Assembly: GCA_964388945.1 (NCBI GenBank)
Contig: CAYMCM010000003.1
Span: forward strand, 1 to 64,000
From: Roseburia_D sp964388945
GTDB lineage: Bacteria > Bacillota > Clostridia > Lachnospirales > Lachnospiraceae
DNA length: 64,000 bases
Direction: 5' to 3'
This document shows, piece by piece, positions 34,412-42,981 of the stretch. A program made the translations under genes and the position numbers. Numbering within the stretch: the first letter of the stretch is position 1; the number at the start of each line of letters is the position of its first letter. The notes beneath the pieces are model-generated. The model ran no database searches. It saw only the letters and a list, made by a program, of their open reading frames with translations, and was not told the origin of the DNA.

Positions 34412-35620
34412 TTAGAGAACAATTCCATTTTGTTTAAGCAAATCCCTTGCTGTATCCATAGAATCCACACCATGTAAATTTTTAATCGGCGCAAATTCCT
34501 TTTCTCTTACCACTTCATAAGGAATACAATCATTCATCATATGAACCATATCCAGTACCAGTGTCTCAAATTTGTATCCATTTGGTTTCTCCGGTTTTAC
34601 TTTATTTCCCATCTCATCCATATAGGGAATCTTTTTTTCCACCACATGGATCGGCATATGGTGGTCTGCAATCTCCTCAAGCTTATCTTCCCGGAACAGA
34701 TAGTTTAATATAACGCCAAATCCATACAAAAGATCACCATTTTCTTTTCTTGCTGTTGCCATTTCTTCGGTCATCTCATAATACTCCGCAATCGATGGCT
34801 TGCCGTCCTCTGTGCAGAGCACACCAACGCGCTCATCCGGCGCCGCCTTGCGCACTACTTTCGCACCGCTCTCGCAACCAGAAGAAATTGTTGCGCCAAT
34901 AAACATCGGATCTGCGATCTGCTGCAATACATTATCCACAGCAAATACATTGATCCACTCAATGCCGCATTTATGTACATCTTCTAACATTCCTTCCACA
35001 AGCATAGACGAAAACCATCCGCCATTTCCATTCGGTGCCATTGCCAGTTCTGTCTCAGACGCCATCAGAACTCTGCCCTCATAATCTACTGTCGGCACCA
35101 TCTCCTGTCTGAAAAATTTCACATATGAACTGTCATAACCAAAGTAATTGTTTCTTTCAAAAAAATCTATTGTATCCTGATTATTATGTACACTTGTCAT
35201 AATATAAAGTGGTATATAAGTTCCAGCCTCATCTGTTACCTTGATCAGATTTTTCATCAGACATTCAAAAATATAAATATCTCTGGTTATTCCGATATTA
35301 ACAGTTCCTTTGGGCTGATCAAACCCGAGTCTCGTACCCTGACCTCCCGCCAAAAGAACAGCACCTATCTTTCCTGCACGAATTGCTTCGAGTCCTATCT
35401 TTTTAAATTCTGCCGCACGCGCAGAAATCTCATCCACCTCAACCGCATCAAGCGGTGCAAACACACCTCGCTCCGTGATGGTCTCCCGGCGCTCCACCGC
35501 ATCCAAAATCGACCAGTCTATCTCATCTATTCTTTTCTGTAATGCCTCTTTTTCTTTTCCATGCAGTTTTTTAAGCTGCTTATCTACATAATAAAACTTA
35601 TCTGACATACTCTCAAACAT
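34412..35620 (-). CDS. UDPGP-family nucleotidyltransferase (UAP-like)
   Basis: 402 residues. VLLAGGQGTRLGFDQPKG is the eukaryotic-type UDP-sugar pyrophosphorylase loop, with ESCGSGAKVVRK-like and NGYKFETLVLDMVHMM regions as in UDP-N-acetylglucosamine pyrophosphorylases of the UAP1/AGX group. It should make UDP-HexNAc (or UDP-hexose) from the sugar-1-phosphate and UTP. Such proteins are larger than, and unrelated in detail to, bacterial GlmU. It is separate from its neighbours by terminators on both sides, yet lies within the glycan locus, so it may supply a precursor for the initiating transferase. Exact substrate unknown. Confidence 0.82.
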   Translation of the reverse strand: MFESMSDKFYYVDKQLKKLHGKEKEALQKRIDEIDWSILDAVERRETITERGVFAPLDAVEVDEISARAAEFKKIGLEAIRAGKIGAVLLAGGQGTRLGFDQPKGTVNIGITRDIYIFECLMKNLIKVTDEAGTYIPLYIMTSVHNNQDTIDFFERNNYFGYDSSYVKFFRQEMVPTVDYEGRVLMASETELAMAPNGNGGWFSSMLVEGMLEDVHKCGIEWINVFAVDNVLQQIADPMFIGATISSGCESGAKVVRKAAPDERVGVLCTEDGKPSIAEYYEMTEEMATARKENGDLLYGFGVILNYLFREDKLEEIADHHMPIHVVEKKIPYMDEMGNKVKPEKPNGYKFETLVLDMVHMMNDCIPYEVVREKEFAPIKNLHGVDSMDTARDLLKQNGIVL

Positions 35621-35683
35621 CCTTTTTATACTATTATCCGCAAAACAACTATAACCATCTTAACAGTTTTATCCTCAAAAAGC

Positions 35684-35730
35684 AACTGTTCCCATACCGG
35701 TGTTTAAGAAAAGCCGATACGGGAACAGTT
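35684..35730 (-). terminator. Terminator after the two-domain GT gene
   Basis: AACTGTTCCC (35684-35693) pairs with GGGAACAGTT (35721-35730), with further pairing inside; on the minus strand it runs into GCTTTTTG. It lies just after the stop codon at 35733. Confidence 0.7.
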
Positions 35731-35732
35731 CG

Positions 35733-37802
35733 TCAAGTATTAAATTTATAGGCAAATGAGCCATCTGTGGCAAAGTTTCTATTGTAGTAAGGATCTCCAA
35801 GCTTTAACACCGTTGCCCACCTACGTTGCATATACGCCAAATCCTTTTCTTTTTTGTTATTAGTAAAAGCATTGCCGTATATCGTATTTAAAACATACGG
35901 TTCAAGAACAATCTGAAGTTTTTTCTCACGCTGTTTTAAGGAATAATCAATGCCCATATAATAACTGTCCGTCAGATTCTGGTCAAACCCTCCTTCCGCA
36001 AGGAACGCACTTCTCTCTACCATCATACCCCACAGGGAAAGCGCACTAACATTATGTGTATAATACATTCCTCCCATATAGCCCAATGTACTGTAAGTGT
36101 TCTTATGTTCCACCGGAATCGCAATTCCATCTGTACCAATCCCAAGCAGATATCCTGCCTCTTCCAACATACCGCAAGAATCAATCCATCTTCCGCCTAC
36201 TGCTGCAATATCCTCCTGCATACAATACATGACCAGACGATTCAGCCATCTTACATCTGTAATCTCCATATCCGATTCCAAAAATACAAGATATTTGCCG
36301 TCCGCTTTTTCTGCAAGTGTTAAAAATGCCGCCGCAAGACCAACATCTGTTCCAAATCTTTTTACGGAAATGTATGTTTCCTGTTCTGCTGCTGTAAGAA
36401 GCTGTACCGTTTCCGCATCCTGATTATTAAAATCTGCAATACAAATCTCATAATTTTCATATTCCGTCCGTTTGATCACGGAATCCAAAAGCCTGCCCAA
36501 TGCTTTTGCATTCGCTTTGTGCGCGATCAATATAGAAACCTTTGGTTTCTGCGGCAGTTCATATTCTAACCGATAATGTGTCGCACAAATACAGGAAGAG
36601 TATACCTCTGTCCTTCTGCCAAGACGTGCCTCATTGTCACGCACCGCTTGTTTTCCCGCATCGATAGCATAACTCTTTGCACTGATATCCATCGATACTG
36701 ACTGCGGATGTACCCGCCAAAAATACAGTACCTCTGGTATATGGGATACATGCTTTGCGGCCGTTGTAAGTTTCAAGATCATATCATGATCCTGGCTTCC
36801 GTCATAAGCATCATCAAACAATCCAGTCTGCTCCAATAAAGTTCTTCTAAACACAGACAAATGGCAGATATAATTGACGCCTTTTAGATTCTGCGGAGAG
36901 AAGTCCGGCTTAAAATGAAGTGTCACAATATTTTCCAGTGAATCATTCTGAAACGTCATCTCATCCGTATAGATAAAATCAGCATTTTTCGCTTCAATCT
37001 CCTGCATACACCGGAATAACGCTGCTGGATGCAGAACATCATCATGATCAAACAGCGCAATATAATCACCGGTTGACATCCTGATGCATTCATTGGTATT
37101 TTCCGAAATCCCTTCATTCTTCAGAAGCCTTTTATAACGAATTCGTGAATCCCCCTTCGCATATTCCATGCAGACTCTTCCCACCTCTGGGTGATCTGCA
37201 TCACTTCCATCTGCAAGACAAAGCTCCCATTTTCCATATGTCTGTTTTTGCACAGATTCGATCATATCCCTCAGAAAGTTCTCCGGTGTATTGTACAGCG
37301 GCACTAAAACGCTAAATGTTACTGCGCCCACAAACTTCGTATTTCGTTGTTCTTCTAATTCTGCCTCGCTCAGTGTGATTTTCTTTAATAATGCCCGATT
37401 TCTTCTGCGAATCACCGACTTTCTGTTCTTAAACCTGTGCAAAACCTTATTCACCAGTTTCTTGCACACACTTTTGCAAATCCTTTGTATATCTGTTCCA
37501 ACATTCTTTCTCGCACTTTCTTCCCGGATAAGCAAAATAGTACGCACCTTTATATTCGCATAAAGGCGGTAGAACGGATTAATGAATTTCCAGATTTTTT
37601 TCTTTTTCAATGCCTTGATCCGCTCACTCTGTCCGGCATACACCGGATCTCTGGCATCGCGTTCTTCCTGACTCTCCTGCGGAATGATCTCCCACTCATT
37701 TGCGATTAAGCGCACATTTTCTTCCAGTTTACTATCTGCTTCAACCTCTGCTCCATGCGCAGAGAGCCAACTTTTCAACTGTTCATTCTCAGCTTTTTTC
37801 AT
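35733..37802 (-). CDS. GT2 glycosyltransferase with two GT-A domains
   Basis: About 689 residues. A charged, helical N-terminus (about 1-150) leads to a first GT-A domain: VTFSVLVPLYNTPENFLRDM, CLADGSDADH, and LFDHDDVLHPAALFRC with KPDFSPQNLKGVNYICHL. A second GT2 domain follows: VSILIAHKANAKALGRLLDS, IADFNNQDAE, FLESDMEITDVRWLNRL. Its end GDPYYNRNFATDGSFAYKF resembles the 32540 protein. Such bifunctional GT2 proteins often add two successive residues to O-antigen or rhamnan backbones. Start at 37802 is supported by AAGGACGAG upstream. It is the last gene of a unit that begins with the amidase gene at 42754. Confidence 0.86.
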   Translation of the reverse strand: MKKAENEQLKSWLSAHGAEVEADSKLEENVRLIANEWEIIPQESQEERDARDPVYAGQSERIKALKKKKIWKFINPFYRLYANIKVRTILLIREESARKNVGTDIQRICKSVCKKLVNKVLHRFKNRKSVIRRRNRALLKKITLSEAELEEQRNTKFVGAVTFSVLVPLYNTPENFLRDMIESVQKQTYGKWELCLADGSDADHPEVGRVCMEYAKGDSRIRYKRLLKNEGISENTNECIRMSTGDYIALFDHDDVLHPAALFRCMQEIEAKNADFIYTDEMTFQNDSLENIVTLHFKPDFSPQNLKGVNYICHLSVFRRTLLEQTGLFDDAYDGSQDHDMILKLTTAAKHVSHIPEVLYFWRVHPQSVSMDISAKSYAIDAGKQAVRDNEARLGRRTEVYSSCICATHYRLEYELPQKPKVSILIAHKANAKALGRLLDSVIKRTEYENYEICIADFNNQDAETVQLLTAAEQETYISVKRFGTDVGLAAAFLTLAEKADGKYLVFLESDMEITDVRWLNRLVMYCMQEDIAAVGGRWIDSCGMLEEAGYLLGIGTDGIAIPVEHKNTYSTLGYMGGMYYTHNVSALSLWGMMVERSAFLAEGGFDQNLTDSYYMGIDYSLKQREKKLQIVLEPYVLNTIYGNAFTNNKKEKDLAYMQRRWATVLKLGDPYYNRNFATDGSFAYKFNT

Positions 37803-37825
37803 TGTCTCGTCCTTTTCCTGTTTTC

Positions 37826-39481
37826 TTATAATTGGAAGCATCCGACACAGTGTCCATCAGTCGGCTCCATATAATAATAGTAAGGTGCCACATAGATCAA
37901 GCCCTTTGCTACTTTTCCTTCACTCTGGAAATATACCACTCTCCCCCACAAATCATAAGAAAAAGTATCTGTAACCAGTGTACCATCCCAGTTTGCGAAT
38001 CCGAGGTCCTGGCCATTATCAAACCAAAACCAGCCACTTTGCTTCAGCCTTCCGGTTCCATCCATATAGTATTTGCGTCCATTATAAGTTACAACTTTAT
38101 CAAAACTTGCATGTCCGATCTCATCAAAAAAGCAGACATACCCTACATTATCGCAATAACGGAAGCTGTTATAAAGCTGATGCCCCCATTCATCCAAATA
38201 CATCAGATTCGTTCCATCCGAATCATAAGTCATCACATCCCGCATCGGCGTTCCGTCTTCTTTTATATAATACTTATAAACTCCATCGCAAATATAAGCA
38301 TTCGTCATCAGAGAACCATCCACCTGATAAAAATGCTTAACACCATATATATCCTTCTTCCAGTATCCTGATGTACGCTGTATTTTATTTAAAAACATTG
38401 ATGTGATCACATTTGTCGCAATCTTGTCCATTCCATTTTCGTTTGGATGAAGGTAATCCGGCGCTGCCATATTTTCTTCCCCTATCACTCCTGCAAAACG
38501 CAAATCCACATACGCAAGATTAAATTCTTTGCAGATATTTATGATTCCATCCGCAAAACTATCTACTAGCGATGTATTAACTGCCCATGTATTGTAGGGA
38601 ATAATACACACAATATCTGCATTTGGATAGTAGAATTTCAGCTTCATAATCGTTGTATAATAAGCATTTACAAAATCATCCACTTTTCCATAAGTCAATT
38701 GATAACTATACTGACCTGCTGATACATTTCCATTCTGAAAAATATCATTGATTCCACCAAAAAATAGAATCTCATCCGGAGTTCCATTGATCCCAAGCCG
38801 TCTGATTCGCTCATCGCAGGACATTGCCGACTCCGGCGACATACCATCCCCCACACAAGAAGTCACTCTGGAACCTCCTATTGCTTCATTATAACCAAGC
38901 TGTAACCCAAATGCATTGATATACTGCATCCACCATGTTCTGTTTCTATTCATATGTTCCGGCGAATAATAAGAATAATATGCCCGGCCACTGCCGTCAT
39001 TATAAGTAGAAATACTGTCACCCAGTATCGAGACCTTATGAGTTTTTAATTGTTCCGGCGCAGTGTAACCAGCCACTTCAATGCTAGTTCCCTCCACATG
39101 CTGTCCTGATCCATCCAAAAATCCAAGTTCAGCTCCAATCTGAAAAGATCCCGCTCTGCGTACGTCATTCATATCAAAGATTGCAACCCAGTTTCCTGAA
39201 ACATCTTTTCTTGCATAATAACCGACCAGTTTTTCCTTATTCTGACTTACTATAAACCGAACCGCTGCCACATCCTCTGTGCACCCTTCCAAAGTCAGCA
39301 TATATGCTGTCTGCGAGCCATTATCCTCTACATGGAGTACCGGATTGCAACGCCCGACTGTTTCTTCTGACATTTCTGCAATCTGCATTTCCGGCTGGCG
39401 CGCTAAAACGCCCACCGGAAATGCAGTTATAAGCATCGTCAACGCCGCTGCAGCGGCAATCACTCTACATTTTAATTTCAT
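37826..39481 (-). CDS. Secreted SGNH/GDSL hydrolase with wall-binding-type module
   Basis: 551 residues. A signal peptide (MKLKCRVIAAAAALTMLITA, cleavage near 28) is followed by one GBS_Bsp-like beta domain (about 48-145) and an SGNH domain from about 152 to 368: SILGDSISTYNDGSG as block I, FFGGINDIFQNG as block III, and DYLHPNENGMDKIA with the Asp and His. Residues 373-551 form the aromatic, Gly-rich module shared with three other secreted proteins here. The SGNH part probably removes acetyl or acyl groups from a glycan. It follows the amidase gene by 21 bases, so both are co-expressed. Confidence 0.85.
   Translation of the reverse strand: MKLKCRVIAAAAALTMLITAFPVGVLARQPEMQIAEMSEETVGRCNPVLHVEDNGSQTAYMLTLEGCTEDVAAVRFIVSQNKEKLVGYYARKDVSGNWVAIFDMNDVRRAGSFQIGAELGFLDGSGQHVEGTSIEVAGYTAPEQLKTHKVSILGDSISTYNDGSGRAYYSYYSPEHMNRNRTWWMQYINAFGLQLGYNEAIGGSRVTSCVGDGMSPESAMSCDERIRRLGINGTPDEILFFGGINDIFQNGNVSAGQYSYQLTYGKVDDFVNAYYTTIMKLKFYYPNADIVCIIPYNTWAVNTSLVDSFADGIINICKEFNLAYVDLRFAGVIGEENMAAPDYLHPNENGMDKIATNVITSMFLNKIQRTSGYWKKDIYGVKHFYQVDGSLMTNAYICDGVYKYYIKEDGTPMRDVMTYDSDGTNLMYLDEWGHQLYNSFRYCDNVGYVCFFDEIGHASFDKVVTYNGRKYYMDGTGRLKQSGWFWFDNGQDLGFANWDGTLVTDTFSYDLWGRVVYFQSEGKVAKGLIYVAPYYYYMEPTDGHCVGCFQL
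37829..38365 (-). repeat. Shared surface module, copy 1 (C-terminal in the SGNH hydrolase)
   Basis: Encodes residues 373-551. It contains GWFWFDNGQDLGFANWDGTL and a final DGHCVGCFQL, and looks like glucan-/choline-binding-type cell wall binding repeats with conserved aromatic residues. It lacks the GYAYGV opening found in the other three copies, and is the most divergent copy. Confidence 0.75.
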
Positions 39482-39502
39482 ATTCCCTCTACATCCAATT
39501 TC

Positions 39503-42500
39503 CTAATTACCTAACAATTGTTTCATATAGGTATTGCGAATACTATAACCATAGTTCTTTGCTGTTGCCCAGCCCTTTCCATACGGATTTTCCGAAATTC
39601 CAAGCCATTCAACATATGGTGCACATCCTCTGGTCACACGAGAAAAACGCTTGTCCACACAAGGATTCACCAGGGAATCCTTTGATGCATACGCTTTTAA
39701 GTGTTGTACCTGGGCACGCACACCCTCACGCACACTGGCGAAACTGTCTCCGCATGCTCCTCCGCCAACTGCACCAAGTCCTGCAAAATTATACTGTTCA
39801 ATCTTGACATCGCCCTTATATTTCAAAAAGCCTGTTTCTTTCATTGCCTGTGAAAAAGCTACTTCTGTCTTTACGCCTTCCGCCTGGCATTCCTCTAAAT
39901 AAATCTGGCAAAATGCCTGTATGGTCGGTGCATCTGAAACTGCATAGACCGAAGGGTATGATGCATGTTTATTATAGTAACTCACCATCTGATCCACAGT
40001 CACATTGCTTGCTCCCATGATCGTATAAAGTGTATCACTGTCCGCAACGGTAAAACTACCATCAGCAATCTTGACTCTTGTCCCATCACGCATCACTGCA
40101 TAAGCACCATATCCATAAGTTCCTGTCTTATATGCATAATTGGACAAACCAATGGTGGACATCCATCTGCCATAAGAATCAATAAAAGTTCCATACCACT
40201 GCAAATCGCTCAGCCCATCATGCCATACACCAAACTGTACTCCGGCAATACATCCGTTATACGGAACATTAGTTGCTGACAAGAAGTATGCTGATCCATC
40301 TCCCGCACTGCAGCTCTGAATGTCAGCCTGTGGCATTTCGAGGTTAACGCAGTTAAGTACCGGATTTGCAACAACTCCATTCTTACCATATATATATCCG
40401 CTAATTGCATATACTCCATAATGATAAGCATGATTTGCCACATTAATCTGTGCAACATAGACACCATCAACCTGCTTATACGCATCATACCAGTACAGAT
40501 CACTCAGATCCGCCGCCGTCCATGCTGCAATCCTTACATGATCCACGCCAGCCGGAGCTGTTGCATTTGCAACAACTACATCAAAAGTTCCCGCAATCTG
40601 ATTAAACTGATACGGCGCAATGTAATCTGCTGTTGGTTCTGGTACAAAAAATATCTGATTGCCCAGTCTCAAGCTGGTTCCATCCGCATAATCCACATAG
40701 GCATCCGCCATAAACATTCCAGAACGTCCATAATCCATAACATTAATAAATGAAAGCCATCTTGCACCATCACGCATAGTTCCGAACCATTTCATATCAC
40801 TTAATCCGTCATGCCATACCGCAAAACGAACTCCTGTTGCATTACCTGCATTCGGTATATTCTGCGCAGAAAGCACAAATGATGTTCCATCTCCAAGACT
40901 TACCGCCCCAAGCTGTACATCTGCTGCATAATCAGCTGCATCAAATATTGCACGCCCGACCTGATAATAACTGCCATTTTGACGAACCACATACGCATCC
41001 GCATAATAGGTTCCTGCTGTACCAAAATCAGATATATTAAAAGTTGCTACCCAGTTATCACCACTCTTAGCTCCATAATACCACTTTACATCACTTTTAC
41101 CATTGTAAACAGCAAAAAACATATTATTTGCTTTTGGAATATTTTCAGCGACCATAGTGTAAGTAACATTATTCACCGACCAGCCTGCACTGGTAGGATA
41201 ACCAGAATTAACGGTCACCTTTGCCGCATCACTTGCATAAGTTATTTCTTTTGTAAGTCCATAACATGCAGCAATTCCTTTTGCATCAGCAACTCCAAGT
41301 GCTTTTAACTTCTCATCAGAACTCAGATAATTTTGTGCATCTGAAGCATTATTAATAAAGGCATGCTCCACAATAATTCCTGGAAAGCCAAGAAGTTTAC
41401 ACCAGCTGTTGATTCCATAATAATCCGATTTGGAACCATCCGGATATTTATCATCACTGGCATTGCGTATCTTTGCCCCACGGTTAGTAAGCCCCAGTGC
41501 CGTAAGCTGCTGCAGAATGCTGTTTGCAAGTGTCTCTCCATACTGTCCTACCTGTGCATTGTAATTGCTGTTTGGATAATAGACTTCCGCTCCGTTGGCA
41601 GAAGTCAGGCTTCCTTTACTGCCTGCCTGATTGATATGTATGCTGACCAGCACATCTGCTTTTTGGGAAGCTGCAAAGCGTGCTCGCGCCTCTCTGTCCA
41701 TGCATGCACTTATATTATCCGTTCTTGTAAGATATACTTCAACACCGCTATACTGCTCCAGTTCTTCTTTACAATACTGTGCGATCTTCAGACAAATATC
41801 ACGTTCTACATAAACAACACCATTTACCGTTGCTGTTGTTCCGGAATCTGTACCACCATGCCCCGGATCGATCACAACTACAAGATTTCCATTACCACTC
41901 TTTCCGGTCAAAGCTTCATCTTCTTCACCGGCCTGTACGAGCGCATTTTTAAAATCATCACCAGATATCGCATGTCCGTCCGCATCACTGATCGTAACGT
42001 CAGCTGCTCCTGTTCCATTATCTCCGACTACTGTATCTTCTTCGTCATCAGATACTACCGCATCCGGATTACTGTCTGCCTCAACATTTACACCGAATAC
42101 TGCCTGTATTCCAGTCGCATCCATATCAATATTGAAACTTTGTCCCTCAATCGTGTAATCCAGTCCGGTCACTTTATAACGACCATCAGGCTGTTCGCCC
42201 GAAAATAAGATTTGGAATACTGCCGTATCTGCACTAACAGAAGATGCGTTCACAGAAAAGACTGCTCCCGTATCTACATTTGCATAAGAAAGTACCATAG
42301 CAGATGGTGTGCTTCGGTTTGCATCCAGACCAACCAAAACCGTCTGGGTATCCGGAGTCGTAACCTCACCCTTGCCAACCACCAGATAATTAATCAGCTG
42401 TTCTACAACCTTATCTTCCTCTTCTGTTGCTGCCGCCTGCTCATTTTCATATGCATCTGCTCTTTCCTGCATCTGTGCGGCTGCTTCATCATCCAAAGCT

Positions 42501-42754
42501 GCATTGGACATCTCTGAACTCTGCTGCTCCTCTGTGTTTTCCTCTGGCAATAACGCCTCTGACACTTCCTCCGGTGTCTCCGTCTCCTGCTCGTCTTTCT
42601 GACTATTCTCCGAAAGAACGCCTGTCGCATCCACAAAACCGTTTTCTGTACTGACAGGCGCACTTACCTCTGCCGCCTGAGTAGAAAAAGCACTTCCGGA
42701 AAACATCAGGCTGACTGCCAGAAACAGTGCCAGACCTTTTCGCAATTTTTTCAT
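39503..42754 (-). CDS. Two-headed autolysin: amidase_3 plus GBS_Bsp repeats plus glucosaminidase-like domain
   Basis: 1083 residues. Signal peptide (about 1-27), acidic Glu/Gln-rich linker (45-115), a beta-rich domain (about 118-225), a second acidic linker, then an N-acetylmuramoyl-L-alanine amidase domain (about 291-498) with His298 (DPGHGG), Glu317 (VERD), His373 (SIHIN) and Glu463 (VEHAF). Four GBS_Bsp-like beta repeats follow (about 505-605, 614-703, 714-806, 810-903), and last a glucosaminidase-type domain (908-1083) with FSQAMKETGF and YNFAGLGAVGG. It should cut both the stem peptide and the glycan of peptidoglycan. It heads the unit amidase-SGNH-GT2 and is divergent from the plus-strand SGNH gene. 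GAGGAAAGGTGAATG supports the start. Confidence 0.9.
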   Translation of the reverse strand: MKKLRKGLALFLAVSLMFSGSAFSTQAAEVSAPVSTENGFVDATGVLSENSQKDEQETETPEEVSEALLPEENTEEQQSSEMSNAALDDEAAAQMQERADAYENEQAAATEEEDKVVEQLINYLVVGKGEVTTPDTQTVLVGLDANRSTPSAMVLSYANVDTGAVFSVNASSVSADTAVFQILFSGEQPDGRYKVTGLDYTIEGQSFNIDMDATGIQAVFGVNVEADSNPDAVVSDDEEDTVVGDNGTGAADVTISDADGHAISGDDFKNALVQAGEEDEALTGKSGNGNLVVVIDPGHGGTDSGTTATVNGVVYVERDICLKIAQYCKEELEQYSGVEVYLTRTDNISACMDREARARFAASQKADVLVSIHINQAGSKGSLTSANGAEVYYPNSNYNAQVGQYGETLANSILQQLTALGLTNRGAKIRNASDDKYPDGSKSDYYGINSWCKLLGFPGIIVEHAFINNASDAQNYLSSDEKLKALGVADAKGIAACYGLTKEITYASDAAKVTVNSGYPTSAGWSVNNVTYTMVAENIPKANNMFFAVYNGKSDVKWYYGAKSGDNWVATFNISDFGTAGTYYADAYVVRQNGSYYQVGRAIFDAADYAADVQLGAVSLGDGTSFVLSAQNIPNAGNATGVRFAVWHDGLSDMKWFGTMRDGARWLSFINVMDYGRSGMFMADAYVDYADGTSLRLGNQIFFVPEPTADYIAPYQFNQIAGTFDVVVANATAPAGVDHVRIAAWTAADLSDLYWYDAYKQVDGVYVAQINVANHAYHYGVYAISGYIYGKNGVVANPVLNCVNLEMPQADIQSCSAGDGSAYFLSATNVPYNGCIAGVQFGVWHDGLSDLQWYGTFIDSYGRWMSTIGLSNYAYKTGTYGYGAYAVMRDGTRVKIADGSFTVADSDTLYTIMGASNVTVDQMVSYYNKHASYPSVYAVSDAPTIQAFCQIYLEECQAEGVKTEVAFSQAMKETGFLKYKGDVKIEQYNFAGLGAVGGGACGDSFASVREGVRAQVQHLKAYASKDSLVNPCVDKRFSRVTRGCAPYVEWLGISENPYGKGWATAKNYGYSIRNTYMKQLLGN

Positions 42755-42872
42755 TCACCTTTCCTCTTTTCTTCAAATCTGATATGAATACACATTCTGT
42801 ATTATAATAATATAAGCGTACCATTTTTACAACCTAAATCCCTGATCTAAATCTTAATTTTCCTAAAAAAAT

Positions 42873-42901
42873 TTGCTTAGTTTTTCCATATATGCTAGAA
42901 T
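42873..42901 (+). promoter_or_regulatory. Predicted sigma-A-like promoter of the plus-strand SGNH gene
   Basis: TTGCTT (42873-42878), 17-base spacer, TAGAAT (42896-42901), about 80 bases before the ATG at 42982. The region between the divergent starts (42755-42981) shows no gene and no clear operator. Confidence 0.5.
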
Positions 42902-42981
42902 CGAAACATATGGGTTTTTAATATAAGGAAAAACTCTGAAAGAACAAAATGAAAAACCAGAAAGGAACAGGAAGCACTTTT

